Translations under genes and position numbers: made by a program
Part shown: piece after piece, positions 1-7,524 of the stretch
Layout of the letters: each line of letters begins with the position of its first letter
How positions within the stretch are numbered: position 1 is the first letter of the stretch
Notes under the pieces: generated by a model
Seen by the model: the letters and a program-made list of their open reading frames with translations, nothing else
The model's database searches: none
Told to the model about the DNA's origin: nothing
DNA from: CALZJC01 sp041574955
GTDB taxonomy: Bacteria; Acidobacteriota; Thermoanaerobaculia; Multivoradales; JAHEKO01
DNA: 22,670 bases
Assembly: GCA_041574955.1 (NCBI GenBank)
Contig: JBFGNS010000067.1
Span: forward strand, 1-22,670
Direction of reading: 5' to 3'

Positions 1-1
1 G

Positions 2-2089
2 GCGCCGCGGCCGGTCCCCCAGCCACCCGCCCCGCCCCCGCCGGCCGCCGTTCCGGTCGCGCCCGTCGCCGTTCCGGCGGTGGTGCGGGTCGGGCTGTCG
101 ACCGACCTCGAGCAGGTCGAGGTGCCGTGCTGTGGCGTGACCGCGGTGGCGGTTGCCGGCGGCGGACCGCTGGCGCGCGCCGTGCCCCTGCGTGTCGAGC
201 CGGACATCGCGGGTGCGCCGGTCGGCGCCTACCGCGTTCAGGTGGCGGCGCTCAAGGACGAGCGCCAGGCGGCCGAGCTGGCGGCTCGCCTGGGACGGAT
301 GGTCGGCGCCGCGGGCGACGTGGTGTTCGATGCCGGCAGCGACCTGTACCGGGTGCGGATCGGCCGTTACCGCCGCCGGGACGAGGCCGAGCGGGCTCGC
401 CAGCGACTGGCCGCCGCCGGTGCCGGCACGGCGTTCGTGACCAGCGAGCCGGGCCGCTTCGAGCCCGCTCTGCGCCTGGTCCACGGCCAGGGAGCGACCC
501 GGATCGCCGGCCGCTGGCTGGCCTTCGAGAGCGCCGACGGTGGCGGCCTGCGGCTGGCGAGCGGGCGCTATCGCGGCCGGCTGCTGGTCTATCTCAACGA
601 CCGCGGCACCCTCAACCTGATCAACGAGGTGGCGTTCGAGGACTACTTGCGGGGGGTGGTGCCGCGCGAGATGGGCCCCGAGGTGTTCGATCAGCTCGAG
701 GCTTTGAAGGCGCAGACGGTGGCGGCGCGCTCCTACGCCCTGCGCAACATGGGCGAGTTCGCCCGCGAGGGCTACGACATCTGCGCCACGCCGCGCTGCC
801 AGGTCTACGGCGGCATGGACGCCGAGCACCCGCTCAGCGACCGAGCGGTCGCCGAGACCGCCGGCGAGCTGCTGGTCTACGACGATCGGCCGGCCGACGC
901 GCTCTACAGCTCGACCTGCGGCGGCCACACCGAGGACGTGTCGGTGGTGTTCCCGGCCAAGCGGGAGCCGTACCTGCGGGCGGTGCCGTGTCTCGAGGCG
1001 GGGGTCGACCGCCTGGCCGGCGACCTGGCCCGAGAGGAGCCGTACCCCGCGGCACTGACCCGCCGGCTGCTGCCCGCCACCGGCGGCGGCGCCGCCGCGC
1101 TGGCCGCGCGGCTCGAGCACCTGGCGCTTGCCGCCGGCCTGCCCACCCCCGACGACCGCCTGGCGTCGCTCGAGCGGCGGGAAGTGCAGCGCTTCATCGC
1201 TTCGCTGTTCGACCTGGCGCTGGACGCCCGGCTGTTCGTGGCGCGCGAGGATCTGCCGTATCTGCTCACCGCCCGTCCCGACGACTGGAGCGAAGACGAC
1301 CTGCGGCTGGCCGCCTACCTGATGCGCAGCGGCCTGCTGGCGGGCGATCCGGGCCAGCCGCTCGGCGGGGCGGAGATCGAGGCCACCCTGTTCCAGCTCG
1401 CTCTCTACCTGCGGGTGCTGGAGCGCCGCGAGGGCCGCTACCTCGGGCTCGGCGCCGGCGAGCTGCGGGTGAGGGTCGACGACGAGCCGGCCGCCTACCG
1501 GCTGCCGCCAAGGCTGGTCACCTTCCGCCGGCGTGCCGGCGAGGTGGCGGCCGGACCGCTGGCCCTGGTGCCCGGCGACCGTCTCGATCTCTACCTGACG
1601 GCCGGCGAGCTGCTGGCGGTGGTGCAGGAGGTCGACGTCGACGGCGTGGCGTTCGACCGCACCAGCAACCTGAGCTCCTGGAGCCGTTTCCGCAGCGAGG
1701 CGCGGCTGGCCGAGCTGATCGCGGCGCGCTATCCGGGCTTCGGGGTGCCGGCCCGAATCGAGGTGCTGGCGCGCGGCGTCTCGGGCCGGGTCGGCCGTGT
1801 GCGGCTGGTCGACGCCGGCGGCGCGGTGCAGGAGGTCGAGGGCCTGGCGGTGCGCTGGACTCTCGATCTGCCGGATACCCTGTTCACGGTGAAGCGGCTG
1901 GCACCGAGCGGCGGCGAGCCGGGCTGGCTGTTCACCGGGCGGGGATGGGGCCACGGCGTCGGTCTGTGCCAGGTGGGCGCCTACGGCATGGCGCTGCGGG
2001 GACACGGCTACCGCGAGATCCTGCGCCACTACTACACCGGCGTGGTCCTGACGCGTGACGGAGGCGCCGCCGGGGCGGCCGCGCGTTAG
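2..2089 (+). CDS. SPOR + SpoIID/LytB domain peptidoglycan protein (5' partial)
   Basis: The frame is open to the left edge, where it reads a Pro/Ala/Val-rich linker, so the true start and any signal peptide lie outside; the GTG at 80 is an internal codon or poor start. Numbering from that GTG, residues 49-122 look like a SPOR domain (GAYRVQVAALKD, then a YRVRIG strand), which binds denuded glycan strands. A SpoIID/LytB domain follows: FEDYLRGVVPREMG at 186-199, with E197 the likely counterpart of the catalytic Glu of SpoIID, ALKAQTVAARSYA, and SSTCGGHTED at 277-286. The closing SpoIID motif GRGWGHGVGLCQVGAYG is at 620-636. About 310 residues of unrecognised sequence separate the two halves of the domain. 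SpoIID is a lytic transglycosylase in sporulators; in non-sporulators such proteins are thought to act in wall remodelling or division. Domain calls are firm, exact role inferred. Confidence 0.87.
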   Translation, partial: APRPVPQPPAPPPPAAVPVAPVAVPAVVRVGLSTDLEQVEVPCCGVTAVAVAGGGPLARAVPLRVEPDIAGAPVGAYRVQVAALKDERQAAELAARLGRMVGAAGDVVFDAGSDLYRVRIGRYRRRDEAERARQRLAAAGAGTAFVTSEPGRFEPALRLVHGQGATRIAGRWLAFESADGGGLRLASGRYRGRLLVYLNDRGTLNLINEVAFEDYLRGVVPREMGPEVFDQLEALKAQTVAARSYALRNMGEFAREGYDICATPRCQVYGGMDAEHPLSDRAVAETAGELLVYDDRPADALYSSTCGGHTEDVSVVFPAKREPYLRAVPCLEAGVDRLAGDLAREEPYPAALTRRLLPATGGGAAALAARLEHLALAAGLPTPDDRLASLERREVQRFIASLFDLALDARLFVAREDLPYLLTARPDDWSEDDLRLAAYLMRSGLLAGDPGQPLGGAEIEATLFQLALYLRVLERREGRYLGLGAGELRVRVDDEPAAYRLPPRLVTFRRRAGEVAAGPLALVPGDRLDLYLTAGELLAVVQEVDVDGVAFDRTSNLSSWSRFRSEARLAELIAARYPGFGVPARIEVLARGVSGRVGRVRLVDAGGAVQEVEGLAVRWTLDLPDTLFTVKRLAPSGGEPGWLFTGRGWGHGVGLCQVGAYGMALRGHGYREILRHYYTGVVLTRDGGAAGAAAR

Positions 2090-2093
2090 ATTC

Positions 2094-2109
2094 GTAACCA
2101 AACAGTTAC
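2094..2109. promoter_or_regulatory. Inverted repeat GTAAC-N6-GTTAC upstream of the BMC operon
   Basis: A 5-bp dyad (GTAAC at 2094-2098, GTTAC at 2105-2109) sits just after the stop of the upstream gene and about 30 bp before the proposed -10 of the BMC operon. It lies in one of the few AT-rich patches of the window. Position and symmetry fit an operator, but no regulator is encoded here and the arms are short, so this is tentative. Confidence 0.3.
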
Positions 2110-2116
2110 CGGTTCC

Positions 2117-2145
2117 TTCCCTTGGGCCCGCGCTTGTGGTACAAA
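2117..2145 (+). promoter_or_regulatory. Candidate promoter of the BMC operon
   Basis: An extended -10 (TGG then TACAAA, hexamer at 2140-2145) is preceded at 17 bp by TTCCCT (2117-2122), a 3/6 match to the -35 consensus. Initiation near 2152 would leave a leader of only about six bases before the ATG at 2158, and no Shine-Dalgarno is visible there. This supports 2158 over the TTG at 2122 as start, since the TTG would lie in the promoter. Confidence 0.4.
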
Positions 2146-2157
2146 AGCGGCTCCGAG

Positions 2158-2727
2158 ATGGCGAGCGAAGAGACGATCCGCGCCGTCGTGCGGCGAATGA
2201 TGAGCGAGATGGCCCCGGAGCCGGCCGCTGCGGGCCCGTCGGCGTCGGCGTCGCCCGACGGCATCGCGGTCGGCGCCGACCACGGCGGTTTCGCGCTCAA
2301 GCAGAAGCTGGCGGCCTACCTGCGGGACAAGGGCCACAGGGTCGAGGACTGCGGCACGACCAGCGCCGACGCGGTGGACTACCCGGACTTCGCCCACGCC
2401 GTGGCCACCAGGGTGGCCGCCGGCGACTGCCGCTGGGGGATCATCGTCGACGGTGCCGGCATCGGCTCGTGCATCACCGCCAACAAGGTACCCGGGGTGC
2501 GGGCGGCGCTGGCCTACGACATCTCGTCGGCACGCAACAGCCGGGAGCACAACCACGCCAACGTGCTGACCCTCGGCGCCGGCCTGATCGGCGAGGGGCT
2601 GGCACGCCAGATCGTCGACGCCTGGCTGGAGACCAAATGGGGCGGCGGCCGCCACGCCGCGCGGGTCGGCAAGATCGACCAGGTGGAGCGCCGCTACCTG
2701 GCGGCGCAGCCGGAGCGGGGAGGCTGA
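2158..2727 (+). CDS. rpiB: RpiB/LacAB-family sugar-phosphate isomerase with N-terminal encapsulation peptide
   Basis: 189 residues. RpiB interconverts ribose-5-phosphate and ribulose-5-phosphate; LacA/LacB relatives act on galactose-6-phosphate. The family fold is clear from GIAVGADHGGFALKQKL at 34-50, GAGIGSCITANK at 99-110, REHNHANVLTLG and the C-terminal IVDAW...GGRH region. The first ~17 residues (ASEETIRAVVRRMMSEM) form a basic amphipathic helix followed by a Pro/Ala/Ser linker, absent from ordinary RpiB and typical of BMC cargo targeting. The position of catalytic Cys66 in E. coli RpiB is Asp98 here, and the Glu used by mycobacterial RpiB is Ser104, so substrate or mechanism may differ. 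An upstream TTG at 2122 would add 12 residues but overlaps the likely promoter. It is the first gene of the BMC operon; the stop is one base from the deoC start. Family certain, substrate uncertain. Confidence 0.88.
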   Translation: MASEETIRAVVRRMMSEMAPEPAAAGPSASASPDGIAVGADHGGFALKQKLAAYLRDKGHRVEDCGTTSADAVDYPDFAHAVATRVAAGDCRWGIIVDGAGIGSCITANKVPGVRAALAYDISSARNSREHNHANVLTLGAGLIGEGLARQIVDAWLETKWGGGRHAARVGKIDQVERRYLAAQPERGG

Positions 2728-2728
2728 G

Positions 2729-4208
<1,480 letters not shown>

Positions 4209-4219
4209 CACCCACAAAG

Positions 4220-4239
4220 CGCGGCCGCGCGCGGCCGCG
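4220..4239 (+). promoter_or_regulatory. Perfect 20-bp GC palindrome (intercistronic hairpin) before the BMC-H gene
   Basis: The 20-base sequence is its own reverse complement and in RNA can fold into an 8-bp stem with a CGCG loop. It lies in the 49-base gap between the BMC-T and BMC-H genes, with no T-tract, and is followed at once by the strongest ribosome binding site of the operon. It could protect a processed 5' end or damp upstream transcription, helping the major shell protein to be made in excess. The fold is seen; the role is inferred. Confidence 0.5.
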
Positions 4240-4242
4240 TCG

Positions 4243-4250
4243 AAGGAGGA
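4243..4250 (+). promoter_or_regulatory. Strong ribosome binding site of the BMC-H gene
   Basis: AAGGAGGA lies 7 bases before the ATG at 4258, a near-perfect anti-16S match with ideal spacing. Other genes of the operon have weak or no Shine-Dalgarno sequences or rely on stop/start overlap, so this one stands out and fits high production of the hexameric shell protein. Confidence 0.85.
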
Positions 4251-4257
4251 AAGTCAA

Positions 4258-4563
<306 letters not shown>

Positions 4564-4595
4564 AAGCCGCCGGCTGACCGCGGAGAAGCGCGAAG

Positions 4596-4883
4596 ATGCT
4601 GCTAGGAGAGGTGGTCGGCACGCTGGTCGCCACGCGCAAGGAGCCCTCGATGGAGGGGCTCAAGTTCCTGGTGCTGCGGCGGGTGGACGTCGACGGCAAG
4701 CAGGTGCCGGGTTTCGTGGTGGCGGCCGACGGTGTCGGCGCCGGCGTCGGCGAGGTGGTGCTGTACGCCACCGGCAGCGCCGCCCGCCAGACCGTGGCCA
4801 CCAAGGACCGGCCGTGCGACGCGGTGGTGATGGCGATCGTCGACAGCTGGGAGGTCGGCGGCAAAGAGGTGTACCGCAAGTAG
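4596..4883 (+). CDS. BMC-P pentameric vertex protein (EutN/CcmL family), paralog 1
   Basis: 95 residues. EutN/CcmL proteins form pentamers that close the vertices of the icosahedral shell. Family features are the opening LGEVVGTLVATRKEP, the central GFVVAADGVGAGVGEVVL, the ATGSAARQT segment and the terminal VVMAIVDSWEV. A GGAGAAG Shine-Dalgarno (4582-4588) precedes the ATG. It lies between the BMC-H and aldehyde dehydrogenase genes. Two further paralogs are at 6944 and 7222; having three BMC-P genes matches what I recall of the Haliangium BMC locus. Family call is firm. Confidence 0.93.
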   Translation: MLLGEVVGTLVATRKEPSMEGLKFLVLRRVDVDGKQVPGFVVAADGVGAGVGEVVLYATGSAARQTVATKDRPCDAVVMAIVDSWEVGGKEVYRK

Positions 4884-4898
4884 CGGGGGGAGCTGCCG

Positions 4899-6341
4899 GT
4901 GGAGCCGCAGGAGATCGCAGCCATCCTCGAGCGGGTGCGCCGCCGGATGGGCGTGGCGTCGCCGGCGCCGCCGCCCGCCCGCCGCCCGCTCGCCGAGGCG
5001 TCCGCCGCCGCCGGCTCGCCCGGCGTCCACCGGTCGGTGGGCGAAGCGGTGGCGGCCGCCGGCCGGGCGTTCGACAGCTTCCGCGATCTGGGCCTCGACC
5101 GGCGGCGGGAGGTGATCGAGGCGGTGCGCGCGGCGATGCGCGAGGCGGCGGGTGAGCTGGCCGAGGCGGCGCGGCGCGAGACCGGTCTCGGGCGGGCGTC
5201 GGACAAGACGATCAAGAACCTGCTGGTGACCGACAAGACGCCCGGCCCCGAGGACCTCGAGCCGCGCGCCGTCACCGGCGACCAGGGGATGACGGTCACC
5301 GAGTATGCGCCGTTCGGCGTGGTGGCCGCCATCACCCCCACCACCAACCCGACGGCGACCATCATCAACAACACCATCGCCGTGGTGTCGGCGGGCAACG
5401 CCGTGGTGTTCAACCCCCACCCCTACGCCAAGGGGGTGTCGGCGGACAACGTCGCCCGCATCAACCGGGCGGTGATGGCCGCCGGCGGGCCGCAGGACCT
5501 GGTGTGCACCATCGCCGAGCCGACCATCGAGTCGGCGCAGGAGCTGATGCGCCACCGCCAGATCCGCCTGCTGATGGTGACCGGCGGCCCGGCGGTGGTC
5601 GCCGAGGCGCTCAAGACCGACAAGCGGGCGATCACTGCCGGCCCCGGCAACCCGCCGGTAGTGGTCGACGCCTCGGCCGACATCGGGCGGGCGGCGCGCG
5701 AGATCGTGCGCGGCGCCTCGTTCGACAACAACATGGTGTGCACCGACGAAAAGGAGGTGTTCGTCCACCGCGACCGCGCCGACGAGCTGCTGGCGGCGTT
5801 CGGCCGCGGCGACGCCTACGTGCTCAAGCAGTACCAGCTCAAGCAGCTCGAGCGGGTGATCTTCGAGGAGCCCGGCGAGCCGGGCCGGCCGGGCCGCATC
5901 AACCGGCGCTGGATCGGCCAGAACGCCGGTCGCATCCTGGCCGAGATCGGCGTCACCGCCGGCGACGAGCTGCGCCTGCTGGTGGCCGAGGTGCCCACCG
6001 ACCACCCGCTGGTGTGGACCGAGCAGATGATGCCGGTGATGCCGGTGGCGCGGGTGGCCAACATCGATCAGGGGATCGAGCTGGCGGTGCGCGCCGAGCA
6101 CGGCTTCCGCCACACCGCGTCGATCTTCTCCAACGACGTCGAGGCGATCACCCGCATGGCGCGCGCCATGAACGTCTCGATCTTCGTCGCCAACTCAGCC
6201 AACGTCGCCGGTCTGGGTGCCGGCGGCGAGGACTTCACCTCGTTCTCGATCGCCACCCCCACCGGCGAGGGGCTGACCCGGCCGCGCACCTTCTCGCGCA
6301 TCCGGCGGCTGGCGGTGGTCGGCTCGCTGCGCATCGTCTGA
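4899..6341 (+). CDS. pduP-like: CoA-acylating aldehyde dehydrogenase (PduP/EutE-like) with encapsulation peptide
   Basis: 480 residues from GTG, 15 bases after the BMC-P stop with a G-rich Shine-Dalgarno region. BMC aldehyde dehydrogenases convert an aldehyde, NAD+ and CoA to acyl-CoA and NADH. Residues 3-17 (PQEIAAILERVRRRM) are an amphipathic helix followed by a Pro/Ala linker to about 43, which is a typical cargo-targeting extension. The core shows GVVAAITPTTNPTAT (cofactor-binding region), NAVVFNPHP, ITAGPGNPPVVVD and the nucleophile Cys281 in NNMVCTDEKEVFV; the C-terminal part has FTSFSIATPTGEGLT. These are PduP/EutE rather than hydrolytic ALDH signatures. With DERA upstream, acetaldehyde is the obvious substrate and acetyl-CoA the product, though the chain length cannot be read from sequence. 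No phosphotransacylase or alcohol dehydrogenase to recycle CoA and NAD+ is in the window. Confidence 0.93.
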   Translation: MEPQEIAAILERVRRRMGVASPAPPPARRPLAEASAAAGSPGVHRSVGEAVAAAGRAFDSFRDLGLDRRREVIEAVRAAMREAAGELAEAARRETGLGRASDKTIKNLLVTDKTPGPEDLEPRAVTGDQGMTVTEYAPFGVVAAITPTTNPTATIINNTIAVVSAGNAVVFNPHPYAKGVSADNVARINRAVMAAGGPQDLVCTIAEPTIESAQELMRHRQIRLLMVTGGPAVVAEALKTDKRAITAGPGNPPVVVDASADIGRAAREIVRGASFDNNMVCTDEKEVFVHRDRADELLAAFGRGDAYVLKQYQLKQLERVIFEEPGEPGRPGRINRRWIGQNAGRILAEIGVTAGDELRLLVAEVPTDHPLVWTEQMMPVMPVARVANIDQGIELAVRAEHGFRHTASIFSNDVEAITRMARAMNVSIFVANSANVAGLGAGGEDFTSFSIATPTGEGLTRPRTFSRIRRLAVVGSLRIV

Positions 6342-6344
6342 GGC

Positions 6345-6941
6345 ATGCGCCCGGCGCTCCTGCTGCTGGAGTTCGACTCGATCGCGGTCGGTATCGAGGC
6401 CGGCGACGCGATGGCCAAGCGCGCGCCGCTGGCCACGCTGCACGCCGGCACCGTGCATCCCGGCCGCTACCTGGTGCTGGCCGGCGGCGAGGTGGCGAGC
6501 GTCGAGGAGGCGCTGGCCGCCGGCCGCGAGGTGGGCGGCCGGCAGCTGGTGGACGAGGTGTTCCTGCCCGACGTCCATCCGGCGGTGGTCGGCGCCGTGG
6601 TCGGCGGCCGCCGCGCCGAGAGCCACGACGCGTTGGGGATCATCGAAACACGCACGGTGGCCGCCACCCTGCGCGCCGCCGACGCCGGCGTCAAGGGCGC
6701 GGCGGTGACGCTCAACGAGGTACGCCTGGCGGACGGGCTGGGTGGCAAGGGCTACGCGCTGTTCAGCGGCGAGCTGTCGGACGTCGAGGCGGCGGTCGAG
6801 ATCGGCGTCGCCAGCCTGCCGTCGCCCGACCGGCTGGTGGCGCAGGTGGTGATTCCGCGCATCCACGGCGAGATGCTCGAGAACCTGCACGCGCACGCCG
6901 AGTTCCTGCCGCGGGTGAGCGGCTACCGGGTGGGGCCGTAG
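6345..6941 (+). CDS. BMC-T shell protein, single-layer type
   Basis: 198 residues, ATG 3 bases after the dehydrogenase stop. There are two tandem BMC domains: about 1-92 (ALLLLEFDSIAVGIEAGDAMAK, pore loop around VHPGRYL) and about 100-190 (LGIIETRTVAATLRAADAGVK, pore loop GLGGKGYALF). It should form a trimeric pseudohexamer. From memory it corresponds to Haliangium BMC-T1, the single-layer trimer whose pore has been engineered to hold metal centres. The two pore loops differ, so the pore is pseudo-symmetric. Together with the double-stacking BMC-T at 3579 this gives the shell two kinds of trimeric tile. Confidence 0.9.
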   Translation: MRPALLLLEFDSIAVGIEAGDAMAKRAPLATLHAGTVHPGRYLVLAGGEVASVEEALAAGREVGGRQLVDEVFLPDVHPAVVGAVVGGRRAESHDALGIIETRTVAATLRAADAGVKGAAVTLNEVRLADGLGGKGYALFSGELSDVEAAVEIGVASLPSPDRLVAQVVIPRIHGEMLENLHAHAEFLPRVSGYRVGP

Positions 6942-6943
6942 CG

Positions 6944-7225
6944 GTGCAGCTCGGCCGGGTCATCGGCACCGTGGTGGCCTCGATGCGGGTCGACGGGCTG
7001 GACGGCGTCCGGTTCCTGCTGGTGCAGCCGCTGGACCGCGACCAGCAGCCGTCGGGGCGGCCGGTGGTGGCCGCCGACGGCGTCGAGATGGCGGCGCCCG
7101 GCGAGCTGGTCTACGTCGTCGCCAGCCGCGAGGCGGCGCTGGCCATGCCCGACAGCTTCGTACCGGTCGACCACGCGGTGGTCGGCATCGTCGACCAGGT
7201 CCACCTGCCGGAGTCCGAGCCGTGA
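6944..7225 (+). CDS. BMC-P pentameric vertex protein, paralog 2
   Basis: 93 residues from a GTG two bases after the previous stop; its frame is open much further upstream inside the dehydrogenase region, but only this segment has family sequence. EutN/CcmL features are QLGRVIGTVVASMRVDGL, VVAADGVEMAAPGELVYVV and HAVVGIVDQVHL. The segment that reads GSSARQ or GNSARQ in the paralogs is altered here (ASREAALAMP), so this copy has diverged in a normally conserved loop. The gene ends in a 4-base overlap (GTGA) with the next BMC-P gene, implying translational coupling. Confidence 0.9.
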   Translation: MQLGRVIGTVVASMRVDGLDGVRFLLVQPLDRDQQPSGRPVVAADGVEMAAPGELVYVVASREAALAMPDSFVPVDHAVVGIVDQVHLPESEP

Positions 7226-7488
7226 GGGTCGGACGGGTGGCCGGCACGGTGGTGTCCACCATCTGCGCGCCTGTGTTCGAGCGCCGCCGGCTGCTGCTGT
7301 GCGACCTGCTGGACGAGTCCGGTCGCCCGGACGGCGAGTACACCATCGCGGTGGACAGCGTCTACGCCGGGGTCGGCGACACCGTGCTGATCCTCGACGA
7401 GGGCAACTCGGCCCGCCAGGTGGTGGGCGAGCCAGACGCCCCCATCCGCGCCGTCGTGGTCGGCGTGGTCGACGCCGTCGACGTCTGA
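7222..7488 (+). CDS. BMC-P pentameric vertex protein, paralog 3
   Basis: 88 residues from GTG, overlapping the preceding stop by 4 bases. EutN/CcmL features are VGRVAGTVVSTICAP, YTIAVDSVYAGVGDTVLIL, DEGNSARQVVG (the classic family segment) and AVVVGVVDAVDV at the C-terminus. It is the last gene of the BMC operon and is convergent with the metalloprotease gene. Three BMC-P paralogs could occupy different vertices or form mixed pentamers, which the sequence cannot tell. Confidence 0.93.
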   Translation: MRVGRVAGTVVSTICAPVFERRRLLLCDLLDESGRPDGEYTIAVDSVYAGVGDTVLILDEGNSARQVVGEPDAPIRAVVVGVVDAVDV

Positions 7489-7490
7489 GC

Positions 7491-7507
7491 CGGCGCCCGC
7501 GGCGCCG
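7491..7507. terminator. Weak hairpin between convergent genes
   Basis: A 7-bp GC stem (7491-7497 with 7501-7507) with a 3-base loop occupies the 36-base gap between the convergent BMC-P and metalloprotease genes. There is no T-tract on either strand, so it may only weakly end transcription or do nothing. Confidence 0.25.
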
Positions 7508-7524
7508 ACGCGGCTACCGGCGGC

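Noticed and set aside
2122..2157. TTG at 2122 as rpiB start
   Set aside because: It would lie within the proposed promoter and has no ribosome binding site. The ATG at 2158 starts exactly at the encapsulation-peptide helix.
5504..6943. Upstream part of the long frame that contains BMC-P paralog 2
   Set aside because: It is Arg/Gly/Ala-rich and out of frame with the dehydrogenase and BMC-T genes, which have clear family motifs. Only 6944-7225 is real.
7491..7507. Strong bidirectional terminator between the BMC operon and the metalloprotease
   Set aside because: The stem is only 7 bp and there is no T-tract on either strand, so it is kept only as a low-confidence feature.
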